Of a DNA stretch of 64,000 nucleotides, positions 1 to 8,729 are shown one piece after another (positions within the stretch are counted from its first letter, which is position 1; every line of letters begins with the position of its first letter). Where the stretch lies: contig JAPLUU010000015.1 of NCBI GenBank assembly GCA_026397515.1, positions 1-64,000 on the forward strand, written 5' to 3'. The notes below the pieces were generated by a model. That model saw only the letters and a list, made by a program, of their open reading frames with translations, was not told where the DNA came from and made no database searches. Source of the stretch: a candidate division SR1 bacterium (GTDB lineage Bacteria; Patescibacteriota; Gracilibacteria; Absconditabacterales; Absconditicoccaceae). Made by a program: the position numbers and the translations under genes.

Positions 1-5
1 ACAAC

Positions 6-2093
6 ATGACAGAACTCAAAATTGCACTCAAAACCACACCTAAGTACATCAAGATACTCGCTGACGAAGGAATAACGACAGTGAAAGATTTTCTGCAATA
101 TTATCCGAGAGCCTATGAAGACAGATCAACAATTAGGAATTTGAATGAACTCATCTTCAACGAAAAAGGAATGACTGCTACCAAAGGGAAAATCACCAAA
201 AAAAGCATCTTCATGAGAGGAGGAAGAAAAATTTATACTATCAATTTCGTAGATCCTGTAAGCAATAAAGGAATAATTACCATATTCAATTCTTGATTTA
301 TGGCAAGCAAGCTCCACGAAGAAAAACGATATATCATAGTTGGTAAACCAAATATACAATATGGGAAAATAACCTTTTCTCATCCTGATGTAGTAGAAAC
401 AGAAGCGCCAGAAGATGAGGATACTGAATGAGAAACCAAGACAGAAACTAAAGAAATCTACAATAGTGGAAGGATTTTCCCTATCTATCCAGAACTCATG
501 GGAATCAGGCCAGGATGGTTCGCACAAAAGATGCGATTACTTATGGACAAGATAGACACAATTTTTTCTGAGTACTTACCTAAGGAATTCATAGAGAAAT
601 TCGGACTCATAGGTGTCCAAGAAACAATCAAAGAAATGCATTATCCTACCAGTTTCGAAAAGCAAAAAGAAGCGAATCTCAGAATATTTTTTGACAGATT
701 ACTCAGAATTCAACTCTATGCGCTGATAAACAGGAGTACCTACCAGCTAAATAAAACGAATATGGAACATGAGACAATTGACTGGAATATTGTAAAAGAA
801 ATCATGGCTACTCTACCCTTTGAATTAACCAACGCGCAAAAAAAAGTTATTAAACACATCACCGAGAATATCCACGAGCCTAAACCGATGTTGAGATTGC
901 TTCAAGGAGATGTTGGTAGTGGAAAAACAGTTGTAGCAGCTATTGCTGCTTATTATACGTTTAAGAAATATCAATGACAATCAGTATTTTTAGCACCACT
1001 AGAAGTACTTGCAAACCAACATTATAAAACACTAGCCAAATTACTTTTACCATTGGGACTCAGAGTGGCATTACTTACCTGATCAATGAGTAAATGAGAA
1101 AAAGATAAAATAAAATTAGATCTAGCCGAAGGAAGAATACATACGATAATCTGAACTCATGCGGTGATTCAAGAAGACATTAAATTCAAACAACTGCAAT
1201 TTGTAGTCATCGATGAACAACATAAATTCTGAGTAAAACAAAGAGCATTTTTCAAAAGATTCTGAGCACCGCATATCTTACAAATGAGTGCAACACCCAT
1301 TCCAAGATCGATGGCATTGGCATTCTTCGGTGAATTTGATGTCAGTATCATTGATGAGTTACCTATAGGAAGAAAGCCGATTATTACAAAAGTTATCTCA
1401 GAAAAAGAATATATACAACTGAAACCACGAGTCCTCGATCATATCAATAAAGGACAAAAAGTCTTTGTAGTAACACCACTTATCGAAGAGTCAGAAAAAC
1501 TAGAAGAAGTAAAATCAGCTATGACAGAATTTGAAAATATCAAAGAACTCTATCCAGAATTGAAAGGAAAAATATGAGTTCTTCATGGTAAAATGAGGCC
1601 AAAAGATAAAGAAGATATCATGCAAGATTTCAAGACAGGAAAGATTTGTCTACTTGTGTCTACTACAGTTATCGAAGTAGGAGTAGATATTCCTGAAGCC
1701 ACTATTATGGTTATCAAAAATGCTGAAAGATTTGGACTATCGCAACTTCATCAGCTGAGAGGAAGAATATGAAGATCAGATATCCAATCGTATTGTTTTC
1801 TAGAGACCAAAAACAAAACAGGAGAAACAGGCAAAAGACTGCAAGCAATGGAAGATACCAATGATGGATTCAAACTCGCAGAACTAGATCTCAAAAATCG
1901 TGGAGCAGGAGAAATATTATGAACCATGCAATCCGGAGAAAGCGATATTCCCTTAGAAATACTTTCAGATTTAAAATTTTTAGAAAAAATACAAGATGCA
2001 GCCAAGTGGATATTAGAAAAATATCCTAATCTAGAATGACTTCCTGGATTAAAAAAATATCTTGAAGAAAAAATGGGCGATGTATTAGCATAA
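6..2093 (+). CDS. recG: ATP-dependent DNA helicase RecG
   Basis: RecG remodels stalled replication forks and branch-migrates Holliday junctions. Read with TGA=Gly the frame runs 695 residues to TAA, the usual RecG length; under the standard code it breaks into several pieces. Visible in order: an N-terminal wedge/OB region, Walker A GDVGSGKT near residue 300, the DEQH box of the family ([10 protein letters not shown]), motif [11 protein letters not shown], and the C-terminal helicase motifs [10 protein letters not shown] and QLRGRIGRS, whose second glycine is TGA. The ATG at base 6 is close to the window edge, but the protein begins sensibly there. The next gene, a Nudix hydrolase, follows after 23 bases on the same strand. 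The assignment is secure. Confidence 0.96.
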
Positions 2094-2116
2094 CTTTTAG
2101 ATTATAACATGAAGTA

Positions 2117-2563
2117 ATGTTACAAACGACTCACGTCTATCTATTCAACAGCAAGGGTCAGCTTCTCCTAGGGATGAAGAAGAGATGATTTGGTGTGGGC
2201 AATCGAAACTGATTTGGAGGAAAAAATCACGAAGGAGAAACAATCAAACAAACTGCCCTCAGAGAACTTACTGAAGAGGCATGAATTTTTATAGATGAAA
2301 TAGAAAAAGTAGGAATGTTACATTTCTTTTACAAAGCAAATCCTAGCCGAGATCAAGATGTCCATATCTATACAGGCATTTATGATGGAAACTTTGAGGA
2401 GACCGAAGAAATGAAGCCCCAATGGCGAGATATAAAAGATATTCCTTATGCTACCATGCGAGAAGATGATGCTATCTGGCTACCTAAATTAATCAATAAA
2501 CAAATTCCTTTCGATATGACATTTATCTTCAACGAAGCAGGAAAAATAGAAAAGCATTTCTAA
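2117..2563 (+). CDS. MTH1/MutT-type Nudix hydrolase (oxidised purine nucleotide sanitisation)
   Basis: A 148-residue Nudix hydrolase. The N-terminal stretch KKRGFGVGNRNGFGGK closely matches the human MTH1 layout (gly-rich loop directly before the Nudix box), and the box itself reads GGKNHEGE followed by RELTEEAGI, so the G-x5-E-x7-REUxEExGU pattern is complete. Several of these glycines are TGA. MTH1/MutT enzymes hydrolyse 8-oxo-dGTP or 2-OH-dATP to monophosphates so that they are not incorporated into DNA. The start ATG at 2117 was chosen because it begins right before the first beta strand (LQTTHVYLF). It lies just downstream of recG, so the two may be co-transcribed. The exact substrate is inferred. 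Confidence 0.9.
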
Positions 2564-2574
2564 TAAAATAAAAA

Positions 2575-2597
2575 AACCGGAAGAAAAACCTCCGGCA
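2575..2597. terminator. Weak hairpin between convergent genes
   Basis: CCGGA pairs with TCCGG around a short A-rich loop, between the Nudix stop and the leftward gene ending at 2617. A-runs precede it, so it could end the leftward transcript. The stem is only 5 bp, so support is modest. Confidence 0.4.
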
Positions 2598-2616
2598 CAT
2601 TTCATTACATAGTCAC

Positions 2617-3198
2617 TTATAGTAAAGGTGAAATTTGTTTAAACAATGAATCTAACATGTTCTTCCTTTCCAGCATCTCTTTCAGTGTACGATATTGCAC
2701 CGAAAGATTTCCTTTTTCTCCTTTGAATACAATTGAGTGAGTTCTTGTATCACAATACAGTGGATTCATAATAAAGTTATCACGTACATTTTCTCCTTTA
2801 TCATTTTGAATTAAATAGAATTCCTCTGTTATATGACTAGTATGCGTTAAATCATTCCATATGAAAGGATCATACCATCCATTTTTTATAAATGGGATTG
2901 GTGAAATGCAATAATCTGATTTGCGTTGTGTTATATAAAATACCTTCATACCAGAAGTATCCGGGATTCTATCACCACATCTATCAAAATTATCGAACGT
3001 ATTGTATATCCCAAGCTTTAGCATTACATCCAAGGAGCGTTTCTGCCAGACTGAACAAGTATCAAATTCATGGGATATTGATACAGCAATCAAACCAAGG
3101 ACTGCTATAAACATAGCGACTGCACCAACTCCTGCTGCTTCAATAGTCATAAGTCGCGAGAGAATTTTTTCTACGGATTTCATTAATTTTGTTTTCAT
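2617..3198 (-). CDS. Membrane-anchored hypothetical protein
   Basis: 193 residues, not recognised. After a basic start there is one hydrophobic segment at about residues 20-43 (AAGVGAVAMFIAVLGLIAV core), then a soluble, probably extracytoplasmic part with four cysteines (DTCSVW, DRCGDR, DYCISP, LYCDTR) that could form disulfides. It contains about a dozen glycines, all GGN and none TGA, unlike the conserved genes around it. It sits 11 bases downstream of another small leftward membrane-protein gene that also lacks TGA, and both start with MKTK. The pair looks like a two-gene operon, possibly recently acquired. Function unknown. Confidence 0.7.
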   Translation of the reverse strand: MKTKLMKSVEKILSRLMTIEAAGVGAVAMFIAVLGLIAVSISHEFDTCSVWQKRSLDVMLKLGIYNTFDNFDRCGDRIPDTSGMKVFYITQRKSDYCISPIPFIKNGWYDPFIWNDLTHTSHITEEFYLIQNDKGENVRDNFIMNPLYCDTRTHSIVFKGEKGNLSVQYRTLKEMLERKNMLDSLFKQISPLL

Positions 3199-3209
3199 GA
3201 TTTTTTGTT

Positions 3210-3542
3210 TTAAAGATTAGTTCCAAGTTGATTAAGTCGAGCATCAATTTCCCAAACAAGATTTCTTTTACGAATATATATCTTAATCGGGATTATAAAA
3301 AGAAGACTACCAAATATATAACAAGCTAAAGCCTGTTCGCCAGAGAAAGATATTCCTTTCCCAAAAGAAAGTAGCAATAGAACTGAAGCAACACACAAGA
3401 AAAAGGTAATAAGTGGCCAAAATATAGCCAAGTAAAACAAACGGTCATTTTTTTTAATGATCATACTTCTTTTTTTCTTAAGTTCCTCAACACTCAAGGT
3501 GGCAATTTCTTGTTGAAAGTTTTTTAATTTTTTTGTTTTCAT
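3210..3542 (-). CDS. Small two-span membrane protein
   Basis: 110 residues, not recognised. A charged N-terminal helix (LSVEELKKKRSMIIKK) precedes two hydrophobic segments at about residues 36-60 (FYLAIFWPLITFFLCVASVL) and 70-90 (ALACYIFGSLLFIIPIKIYI), then a short basic tail. No in-frame TGA. It is the first gene of the probable leftward pair with the 2617-3198 gene and starts about 40 bases from a divergent promoter region. It could be a helper subunit for its neighbour, but nothing in the sequence shows a function. Confidence 0.65.
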   Translation of the reverse strand: MKTKKLKNFQQEIATLSVEELKKKRSMIIKKNDRLFYLAIFWPLITFFLCVASVLLLLSFGKGISFSGEQALACYIFGSLLFIIPIKIYIRKRNLVWEIDARLNQLGTNL

Positions 3543-3582
3543 AATCTTATTGTTTTAATTAATTTTTATTTTTTATTTTTAT

Positions 3583-3610
3583 TTGACATTTAAAAATATA
3601 ATGATATGAT
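3583..3610 (+). promoter_or_regulatory. Promoter TTGACA-16-TATGAT
   Basis: A perfect -35 box TTGACA at 3583-3588 and TATGAT at 3605-3610, 16 bp apart, pointing at the gene starting at 3757 and leaving a leader of about 140 bases. The same 16-bp spacing recurs at other promoters in the window. Confidence 0.65.
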
Positions 3611-3648
3611 AATAAAAGTAAATAGATTTGATAATTTACGATAAAAGA

Positions 3649-3665
3649 TTATCATTATATGATAA
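3649..3665. promoter_or_regulatory. Palindromic operator-like site TTATCAT-3-ATGATAA
   Basis: A perfect 7-bp inverted repeat with a 3-base centre lies downstream of the promoter and upstream of the 3757 gene. The size fits a dimeric regulator site, possibly autoregulation by the winged-helix-like product of 3757. This is inference; no regulator is identified. Confidence 0.35.
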
Positions 3666-3756
3666 TATCAAATACCGTGAAAATTTGATAGTTTCAGAAA
3701 GTTTTCTGGATATTTGAATTATGCCAAGGTATAATATTTATTTTTGATAATAAACC

Positions 3757-4572
3757 ATGATCCTCTTTGACCCATTATACGATGTGCTAGTATCCGTATT
3801 TACCGAGCACCAAAAACTCTCCACCCAAGAGTTACATACCCATATCAACAAAAAGATATCTATTTCTCTCCCTAATCTTTACAAAGTCATTAGGAAGCTT
3901 TTAGATGATCAGATTTTGATCAAAGAATCATGAAAACTTTCGCTACATAGTAGACGGATAGCAGAGCTATATACCACTGCCGACACACTCAGGAAAGTAT
4001 ACGTAGAAAATTCTTCCTATAATTTAGATCTCAAGGAAGGAGAGATAATCAATTTCCAAGCAAACAACATCAAAGACATAGATGGAATCCGATGAGATGT
4101 CTGCCTAAATGTACATCGTCTGTATGATATATCAGAACCAATGTATATCTACCACGCCCATCCTTATTATGCATTAGGAATGTATGATACTGAAATGACA
4201 TTTTTTACCACAACACAAAAAAATACTCCCGTATATCTCCTCTTTAGTGACACATGATTCTTAGATACCTATTGAGCAGAACTCTACAAAAAAGCAGGAA
4301 TGAAAAATGTCGCTATCAGTAAAAAACACCCTTTCTTACAGGATGGCTATTGTTTGAATATTATCGGAGAATATATATTTGAATTCATTTATCCCAAAGC
4401 CATAAGTGAGTATTTCAAAGTATTCTTTTCCTCTACCCACGAAGCTAAACAATTCAACAAAGAACTCTTTGGGAAAATTTTTGAAATGAAAGGCGAATGC
4501 AAGATAACCCTTAGACGCAGCAAAAAAGATGCCGATATGTTTAAGAAAGAAATTAAGAAATATTTCAAATAA
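3757..4572 (+). CDS. Hypothetical protein with N-terminal winged-helix-like domain
   Basis: 271 residues under TGA=Gly, not recognised as a named family. Residues 1-75 look like a winged-helix DNA-binding domain: a helical run ending SISLPNLYKVIRKLLDDQ, then a wing-like ILIKESGKLSL. The remainder is a mixed alpha/beta domain of unknown type ending in a very basic tail (RRSKKDADMFKKEIKKYFK). A strong promoter and a palindrome lie upstream, consistent with a self-regulating transcription factor. Its last 20 bases overlap the end of the convergent Nudix gene at 4553. The regulator role is inferred only from the N-terminal fold. Confidence 0.7.
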
Positions 4573-5110
4573 GATATCTCATTAACACTCCCACAGATCT
4601 ATCTTCTTGCATTCCTCATTGCTTAATGATCTCCATTACCTCCCCTCTCGTTTTCCATTCTACTGAAATATATTCACCGGTTTCCAATTGCTGTCATGGC
4701 TCATGAGCAGTGAATTTGGTAATAACATAATAATATAAATCTCGTTCTACCGTAGCCCCAACCTTAGATACATGATACAAAGAGATATTCTGAGGGATTA
4801 ATCAGGTCTCTTCTTCACATTCACGTTTGACTCATATCAAAGCGTATTTTTCCATATCATCTCTATGTTCATTATATTCTTTGAGGGTATCAAAAACCTT
4901 ACCACCCGGGAGACGATAGTCATCAGCATTGACCTCTGTACGAAATTCTTTGGTCAACAAGATTTTATCTCAATCAGTAATAATCAGACGAACACCGGGA
5001 GATCTTTTAGCTATTTCTCGAAGTAATTCTTTATCTCCGATTTTAACCGTTTGCTGAACTACTTCTATAATCTTTCATTGAAAGACAATTTCTTCTTTAA
5101 TAAGTTTCAT
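4553..5110 (-). CDS. Nudix hydrolase, ADP-ribose pyrophosphatase-like
   Basis: 185 residues with in-frame TGA glycines. The layout follows ADP-ribose/sugar-nucleotide pyrophosphatases: an N-terminal strand region (VFQGKIIEVVQQTV), a central DGDKILLTKEFR and RLPGGK, then the catalytic RECEEETGL. Between GGK and REC there is an insertion of about 20 residues rich in Asp, Glu and His, so the Nudix box is longer than the classical 23 residues. It is the last gene of a leftward group with a P-loop kinase and ung, and its 3' end overlaps the convergent gene at 3757-4572 by 20 bp. The substrate is uncertain because of the insertion. Confidence 0.85.
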
Positions 5111-5132
5111 TATGTATATATAAAAAAATAAA

Positions 5133-5621
5133 TTAGTCCAATATTTCTTTAGCATCGTGAATGACTATATACTTGCATTTATATCTTTTACAATCACTAA
5201 TAAGTCTATGGACAGAATATGGATTGCTATGATTATGATACTGTAAAGCTCGTTTGATCAATTTAATTATTCAAAAAAAATTTCTAGTAGAGTTTTTATG
5301 AAAATATCTTTTGATCATTCTTCGGGATGTTACAATTCCATGAACATCTAAAACAATAACAAGATCTGCTTTTTGATAACATTCATCTACTCGATCTACA
5401 GCGAATCATTCGATAATCCATTTTTTGTGAGGTAGTAATATATCATGATGTAATTTATATGTTCTTTGGTTCAAAGGAAGTTTTTCAGTATATTTTTTGA
5501 ATCGCGTAATATCATCCAAACAAAAATACGGAATATGTTTTACTTCACTAATTTTTTTAGCTATTGTGGACTTCCCACTTCCAGCGCCACCAACAATATA
5601 AATTTTATCCGGTAATTTCAT
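5133..5621 (-). CDS. P-loop nucleotide kinase, FlaR/adenylate-kinase-like
   Basis: 162 residues. It begins KIYIVGGAGSGKST, a Walker A loop, followed by IPYFCLDDITRF, which matches the FlaR-type 'DNA topology modulation' kinases (short adenylate-kinase relatives). Downstream VIVLDVHGIVTSRRMIKR carries the Walker-B-like Asp and the arginine-rich lid typical of the group. The ATG at 5621 places the P-loop close to the N-terminus as expected; a GTG three codons upstream is also possible. It lies 20 bases after ung and 22 before the Nudix gene on the same strand, suggesting one operon of nucleotide and DNA maintenance genes. The true substrate is not known. Confidence 0.8.
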
Positions 5622-5641
5622 GAGATACACAATAAAATAAA

Positions 5642-6334
5642 TTAAATAACACTTCGATCAATTTCTTGTTCTCCTCTATGTTTCAAAATTTCATTTACCT
5701 TGGAAAAATGTTTACATCAAAAGAATCACTTGTGTACACTAAATGGTGATGGATGTGGAGCTTCAAGAACAGTGTGTCTACTTGTGTCTATAAGTTCTTT
5801 TTTGTTTTGTGCAAAAGCTCATCGTAACAAAAAAATTATACCATCTTTCTTATCTGAAATAGTTTTGATCACGGTATCGGTAAACGTATGCCATCATATA
5901 TCTTTGTGTGAATTCGGTGTATCTTTCATAACTGTTAAACTAGCATTTAACAAAAAGACTCACTGCTCTGCTCGATGCGTAAGATTTCATGTTGTTGGTA
6001 TCTGCATTCCTATATCAGTATTCAGTTCTTTGAAAATATTTTTTAATGACGGTGGTAATTTTACTCAATCCTGTACAGAAAAACATAATCCATGGGCCTC
6101 TCATTCTCCATGATAAGGATCTTGTCAAAGAATTACAACTCTGACCTTATCAAAAGGAGTCAGATTAAATGCATTGAAAATATTAGATAATTTGGGATAA
6201 ATACTATGTCCAGTTTGTTTTTCTTGAAGAAGTGTTTCTTTGATATGAGCAAAATACGGTTTACTAAATTCATCAGCCAAAACCGCTTTCCACGAATCAT
6301 CAATATGAATAGTATTGATATATACCATATACAT
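5642..6334 (-). CDS. ung: Uracil-DNA glycosylase (family 1)
   Basis: Removes uracil from DNA as the first step of base-excision repair. The 230-residue product carries the catalytic GQDPYHG motif (general-base Asp), EAHGLCFSV, and the C-terminal [13 protein letters not shown] active-site loop. The first Gly of GQDPYHG is TGA, and so are the glycines of HGEGEAHG, GVK, TTGN and KGFFG; the family alignment therefore directly supports TGA=Gly. Length is normal. It is followed closely by the P-loop kinase gene and preceded by the broken HAD gene. Confidence 0.95.
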
Positions 6335-6344
6335 TAATTGACAA

Positions 6345-6901
6345 TTAAAATATAAGTCATAATTTTTTCAATTCTTCTTCAAGTTGTTCTGGATATTTGA
6401 AATGAATAGTAGACATACCTAATGCTTTTGCAGGTTCAAGAAGTTCTTCTTTATCATCAATATATACACATTCATGGGAAGTATTAATTGCTTCAGCAAG
6501 CGCTAATTCATAAATTACAGGATCTGGCTTTCTGGTCTTGGCAATATGAGAAAAAACTCATGAATTAAATTTATGTAAAAAAGGATATTTATTTTCTAAA
6601 TAATCTATCCTCTCTTGTACATTATCTGATAAAAAAATAATTTCATATAATGAATTTTTTAATCTATCAACAATATCAGCTGTTCAAGGAATTAACTTAT
6701 ATTCTTGCAACCAGATATTTGATAGTTCTTTTGAAGACACGTCTATATTTCGAAATTCCTTAGCCTTTTTCCAAAACTCATCAGCAGTAAGTTTTCAAAT
6801 TCTATATTGTGTTCATAGATCACCCTTTAGTACTTCTTGTACTTTTTCCTTAGGAATAGTATAACGAGAAGAAAAATAACAGTTTTAATAGCATTAACCA
6901 T
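6345..6901 (-). pseudogene. HAD-family hydrolase lacking its N-terminal catalytic motif (frame-disrupted)
   Basis: From about 6850 down to the TAA at 6345 the frame gives a good HAD-superfamily tail: YTIPKEKVQEVLKGDLG, a cap region, IIFLSDN (motif II Ser), RKPDPVIYELAL (motif III Lys) and CVYIDDKEE (motif IV acids). Motif I (DxDx[T/V]) is missing. An ATG at 6901 opens MVNAIKTVIF, the expected lead-in, in a different frame that stops after 24 codons; the join lacks the codons for the DxDxV loop. A deletion plus frameshift explains this best, though an assembly error is possible. Without the nucleophile Asp the protein would be inactive. Confidence 0.75.
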
Positions 6902-6971
6902 TTTTATCAAAATCCAAAAAATAAAGAAAAAATAGGTAAAGCAAAATAAACTATATTTTAGCTAGATATAT

Positions 6972-7196
6972 TTACTTTCTCAATGGTGTATGAATTTTTG
7001 AAGCAGGATACAAAAGCGTATATACTGTAGCAAGTCCTACTAAGGTATATACTAAACGAGCAAAAAATCCGTAACCGAAAATCAAAGCAACAAGATCGAA
7101 ATTGAATAATCACATCAATCCTCGATTGAGTCATCACACGATCAGAAGGATCCATGCAATTTTTTTAACCATTGGTGACGTAGTAAAATTTTTCAT
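6972..7196 (-). CDS. DUF378 small membrane protein
   Basis: 74 residues. The sequence KIAWILLIVGGLNRGLMGLF followed by FDLVALIFG and RLVYTLVGLA is the signature of DUF378 proteins, two-span inner-membrane proteins of unknown role found in many bacteria. Two adjacent glycines (VGGLN) and the one in LMGLF are TGA. The standard code would give an unrelated peptide from another frame here. It stands alone between rnpB (opposite strand) and the broken HAD gene. The family assignment is firm; no function is known. Confidence 0.85.
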
Positions 7197-7310
7197 ATAT
7201 ATACTTATATAATAAAACAGTATGATATAATAGATTCGGAATAAAAAAGCAAGGAAATAATAAACCATATATATTTTGTAGTTGAATTATTTGAGCAATT
7301 CACTAAAACC

Positions 7311-7642
7311 TGCTGGTCCAAATATTGTATAGCTCTGCTTTAGCAGAGAGGAAAGTCCTGACACTAAAAAACAGGTAACATCTAACAGATGTTGAATACC
7401 GAAAGGGTAAATGAAAGTGCCACAGAAACGTAAACTACCCCGGCTTGCCGTGGGGAAAGATGCAACGCGAAGATGGGTCATTTATGATTCTACTTCTCCT
7501 CAGCTTCCACGATGTGGATTCGAGTGGTAAACCATACCTGGTGCAAGCTCACCCGCCTCTGGTGGGAAAGTGCAATTCGTCAGCTATAAGCTGATATAGA
7601 TACATTATACTTTATACAGAATCAGGCTTATTGTTTGGACAC
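7311..7642 (+). ncRNA. rnpB: RNase P RNA
   Basis: The catalytic RNA that removes 5' leaders from pre-tRNAs. Seen directly: a hairpin CTCTGC-TTTA-GCAGAG, the universal GAGGAAAGTCC (CRI), GTGCCACAGAAA, GGTAAACC, and the 3' element ACAGAATCAGGCTTA with AGATACAT upstream. TCCAAA near 7316 pairs with TTTGGA near 7634, forming P1 and setting approximate ends; these may be off by some bases. tRNA-Trp starts a few bases downstream, so the RNA and a substrate may share one transcript. Confidence 0.93.
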
Positions 7643-7648
7643 ATACAT

Positions 7649-7720
7649 AGGGCTGTAGCTCAGTGGTAGAGCGGGAGCCTCCAAAACTCCGCGTCGAGGG
7701 TTCAATTCCTTCCAGTCCTG
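7649..7720 (+). tRNA. tRNA-Trp (CCA)
   Basis: The cloverleaf folds cleanly: acceptor AGGGCTG/CAGTCCT, D-arm GCTC/GAGC, anticodon loop CTCCAAA (anticodon CCA), T-arm GAGGG-TTCAATT-CCTTC and discriminator G, all as in bacterial tRNA-Trp. The last anticodon-stem pair (31-39) is a C-A mismatch. CCA is not encoded. A CCA anticodon reads only UGG, which fits a genome where UGA is not Trp. Confidence 0.92.
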
Positions 7721-7724
7721 AATT
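7682..7724 (+). repeat. 43-bp direct repeat, copy 1 (3' half of tRNA-Trp)
   Basis: Identical over 43 bases to 8016-8058. It starts in the anticodon loop and runs four bases past the tRNA. The two copies bracket the GIY-YIG gene. Confidence 0.9.
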
Positions 7725-7743
7725 GTTTATATAACATATAAAC

Positions 7744-7989
7744 ATGTACTATGTATACATATTAAAATGAGATAAATATTATTGTGGGTATACAAATGAC
7801 ATAGATCGTAGAATTTTTGAGCATCAAGAATGAAAAACATATACAACCCAAAGAATTTGAGAGTTTAAACTTCTCGGATTTTTTATTATAAGAACAAAAT
7901 CAGAAGCAATCAAATTAGAAAGAGAAATAAAAAAATCAGGACACATAGAAAGATACATAAAGAAAAATAATTTCATTATAGAAATATAA
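7744..7989 (+). CDS. GIY-YIG domain endonuclease (UPF0213/YhbQ-like)
   Basis: 81 residues: YYVYILKGDKYYCGYTND carries the GIY-YIG strand pair (YVY-x10-CGYT), followed by IDRRIFEHQEGK with the catalytic Arg and its helix, and a basic C-terminal part with a candidate catalytic Glu (KSEAIKLEREIKK). Three TGA glycines are used. Stand-alone proteins of this kind are usually annotated as UPF0213 or excinuclease-like. The position is unusual: 23 bases after tRNA-Trp and directly before a damaged second copy of that tRNA, so it may have been involved in the duplication, as homing endonucleases are. That role is inference. Confidence 0.88.
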
Positions 7990-8054
7990 CTCAGTGGTAA
8001 CCCGCTGAAGCGGGTCAAAACTCCGCGTCGAGGGTTCAATTCCTTCCAGTCCTG
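7990..8054 (+). pseudogene. Decayed tRNA-Trp copy with TCA at the anticodon position
   Basis: The D-loop sequence CTCAGTGGTA and the full 3' half match the tRNA-Trp at 7649, but the 5' acceptor strand is replaced by the end of the GIY-YIG gene and the anticodon arm is replaced by a hairpin ACCCGC-TGAA-GCGGGT (8000-8015). Aligned from the 3' end, positions 34-36 read TCA instead of CCA, the complement of UGA. Position 33 is G rather than the invariant U and the acceptor does not pair well, so it is unlikely to be a working tRNA. Confidence 0.7.
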
Positions 8055-8058
8055 AATT
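8016..8058 (+). repeat. 43-bp direct repeat, copy 2
   Basis: Second, identical copy of 7682-7724. Together they flank a 291-bp segment holding only the GIY-YIG gene and resemble attachment-site or target duplications at tRNA 3' ends. Confidence 0.9.
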
Positions 8059-8062
8059 AAAA

Positions 8063-8087
8063 AAAACTACCAGAAGTAGTTTTTTTT
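8063..8087 (+). terminator. Intrinsic terminator
   Basis: AAAAACTAC pairs with GTAGTTTTT around the loop CAGAA, followed by a T-run. It ends the rnpB, tRNA-Trp and GIY-YIG region. Confidence 0.85.
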
Positions 8088-8138
8088 GTTTAGTCATATT
8101 TTTTTCTATTTTTTTGTTTTATCATTTTTCAAAAAGAC

Positions 8139-8166
8139 TTGACATTATATATAAAATATATATAAG
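8139..8166 (+). promoter_or_regulatory. Promoter TTGACA-16-TATAAG
   Basis: A consensus -35 (8139-8144) and near-consensus -10 (8161-8166) separated by 16 bp, about 35 bases before the ATG at 8202. A purine-rich AAACAAACAAACAAAAG tract forms the leader. Confidence 0.75.
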
Positions 8167-8201
8167 TAAAATACATACAAACAAACAAACAAAAGAAAAA
8201 A

Positions 8202-8672
8202 ATGACAAAAAAGATTAATTGGAAATTTTGGAACTGGAAGTTCTGGAATTCCTGGAAAATTGTGAGAATGTCTACAAAAAAAATTGAGATCATTTACACA
8301 GAAAGTAAAAAAAACATTGCAATGGTGCTTACCCTAGAAAAAGAGCAATTGAACCCCAAAGCAAACATTATCAATCTACTTAACCTAGGAGTAAAAATCT
8401 CAGAACCTAAGGAGATTACCGATGGAATGTTTGAAAGCATAACAGAAAATCAAATTTTAGGATTGGCATTAATGATTCCAATAGGCGAGAAAAAAACAGA
8501 GAAAATGTGCCGTTTTGGAAGATTAGATTTGGGAGAATCTAGTATGGGAAAAGATACCGATTGGCTATCAATGAACGGCAGTGGGTACGCAGTTGCTTGT
8601 GGAATAGTTAAAAACATTTTTGAACTAACAGCATATGCCAATGGTTCAAGATATATTCTAAAAAAAGGATAA
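8202..8672 (+). CDS. Hypothetical protein, single-gene transcription unit
   Basis: 156 residues, not recognised. The N-terminus has a short internal repeat, NWKFWNWKFWN, after MTKKI; the rest is a compact soluble alpha/beta-like sequence with no membrane segment. About 12 glycines are all GGN, with no TGA at all. It has its own strong promoter (8139) and its own terminator (8686), so it is expressed alone. Other small genes here with the same promoter-terminator design (47848, 19332) also avoid TGA; this may reflect high expression or recent arrival. ATG at 8202 fits the promoter spacing, but the internal ATG at 8268 is possible if the Trp-rich start is not translated. Confidence 0.7.
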   Translation: MTKKINWKFWNWKFWNSWKIVRMSTKKIEIIYTESKKNIAMVLTLEKEQLNPKANIINLLNLGVKISEPKEITDGMFESITENQILGLALMIPIGEKKTEKMCRFGRLDLGESSMGKDTDWLSMNGSGYAVACGIVKNIFELTAYANGSRYILKKG

Positions 8673-8685
8673 GAAATATTTTCGG

Positions 8686-8714
8686 AAAGGTGGCGTTTTG
8701 TCCACCTTTTTTTT
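8686..8714 (+). terminator. Intrinsic terminator
   Basis: AAAGGTGG pairs with CCACCTTT (8702-8709), loop CGTTTTGT, followed by a T-run. Ends the 8202 gene. Confidence 0.9.
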
Positions 8715-8729
8715 ATTTAAAAAAAAGAC

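Noticed and set aside
6-2093. Many genes appear broken by stop codons, as if a region of pseudogenes
   Set aside because: The stops are all TGA and sit at conserved glycines; reading TGA as Gly restores normal full-length proteins.
7682-8058. CRISPR array from repeated 43-bp units
   Set aside because: Only two copies, derived from a tRNA, with a gene between them; no spacers or cas genes anywhere in the window.
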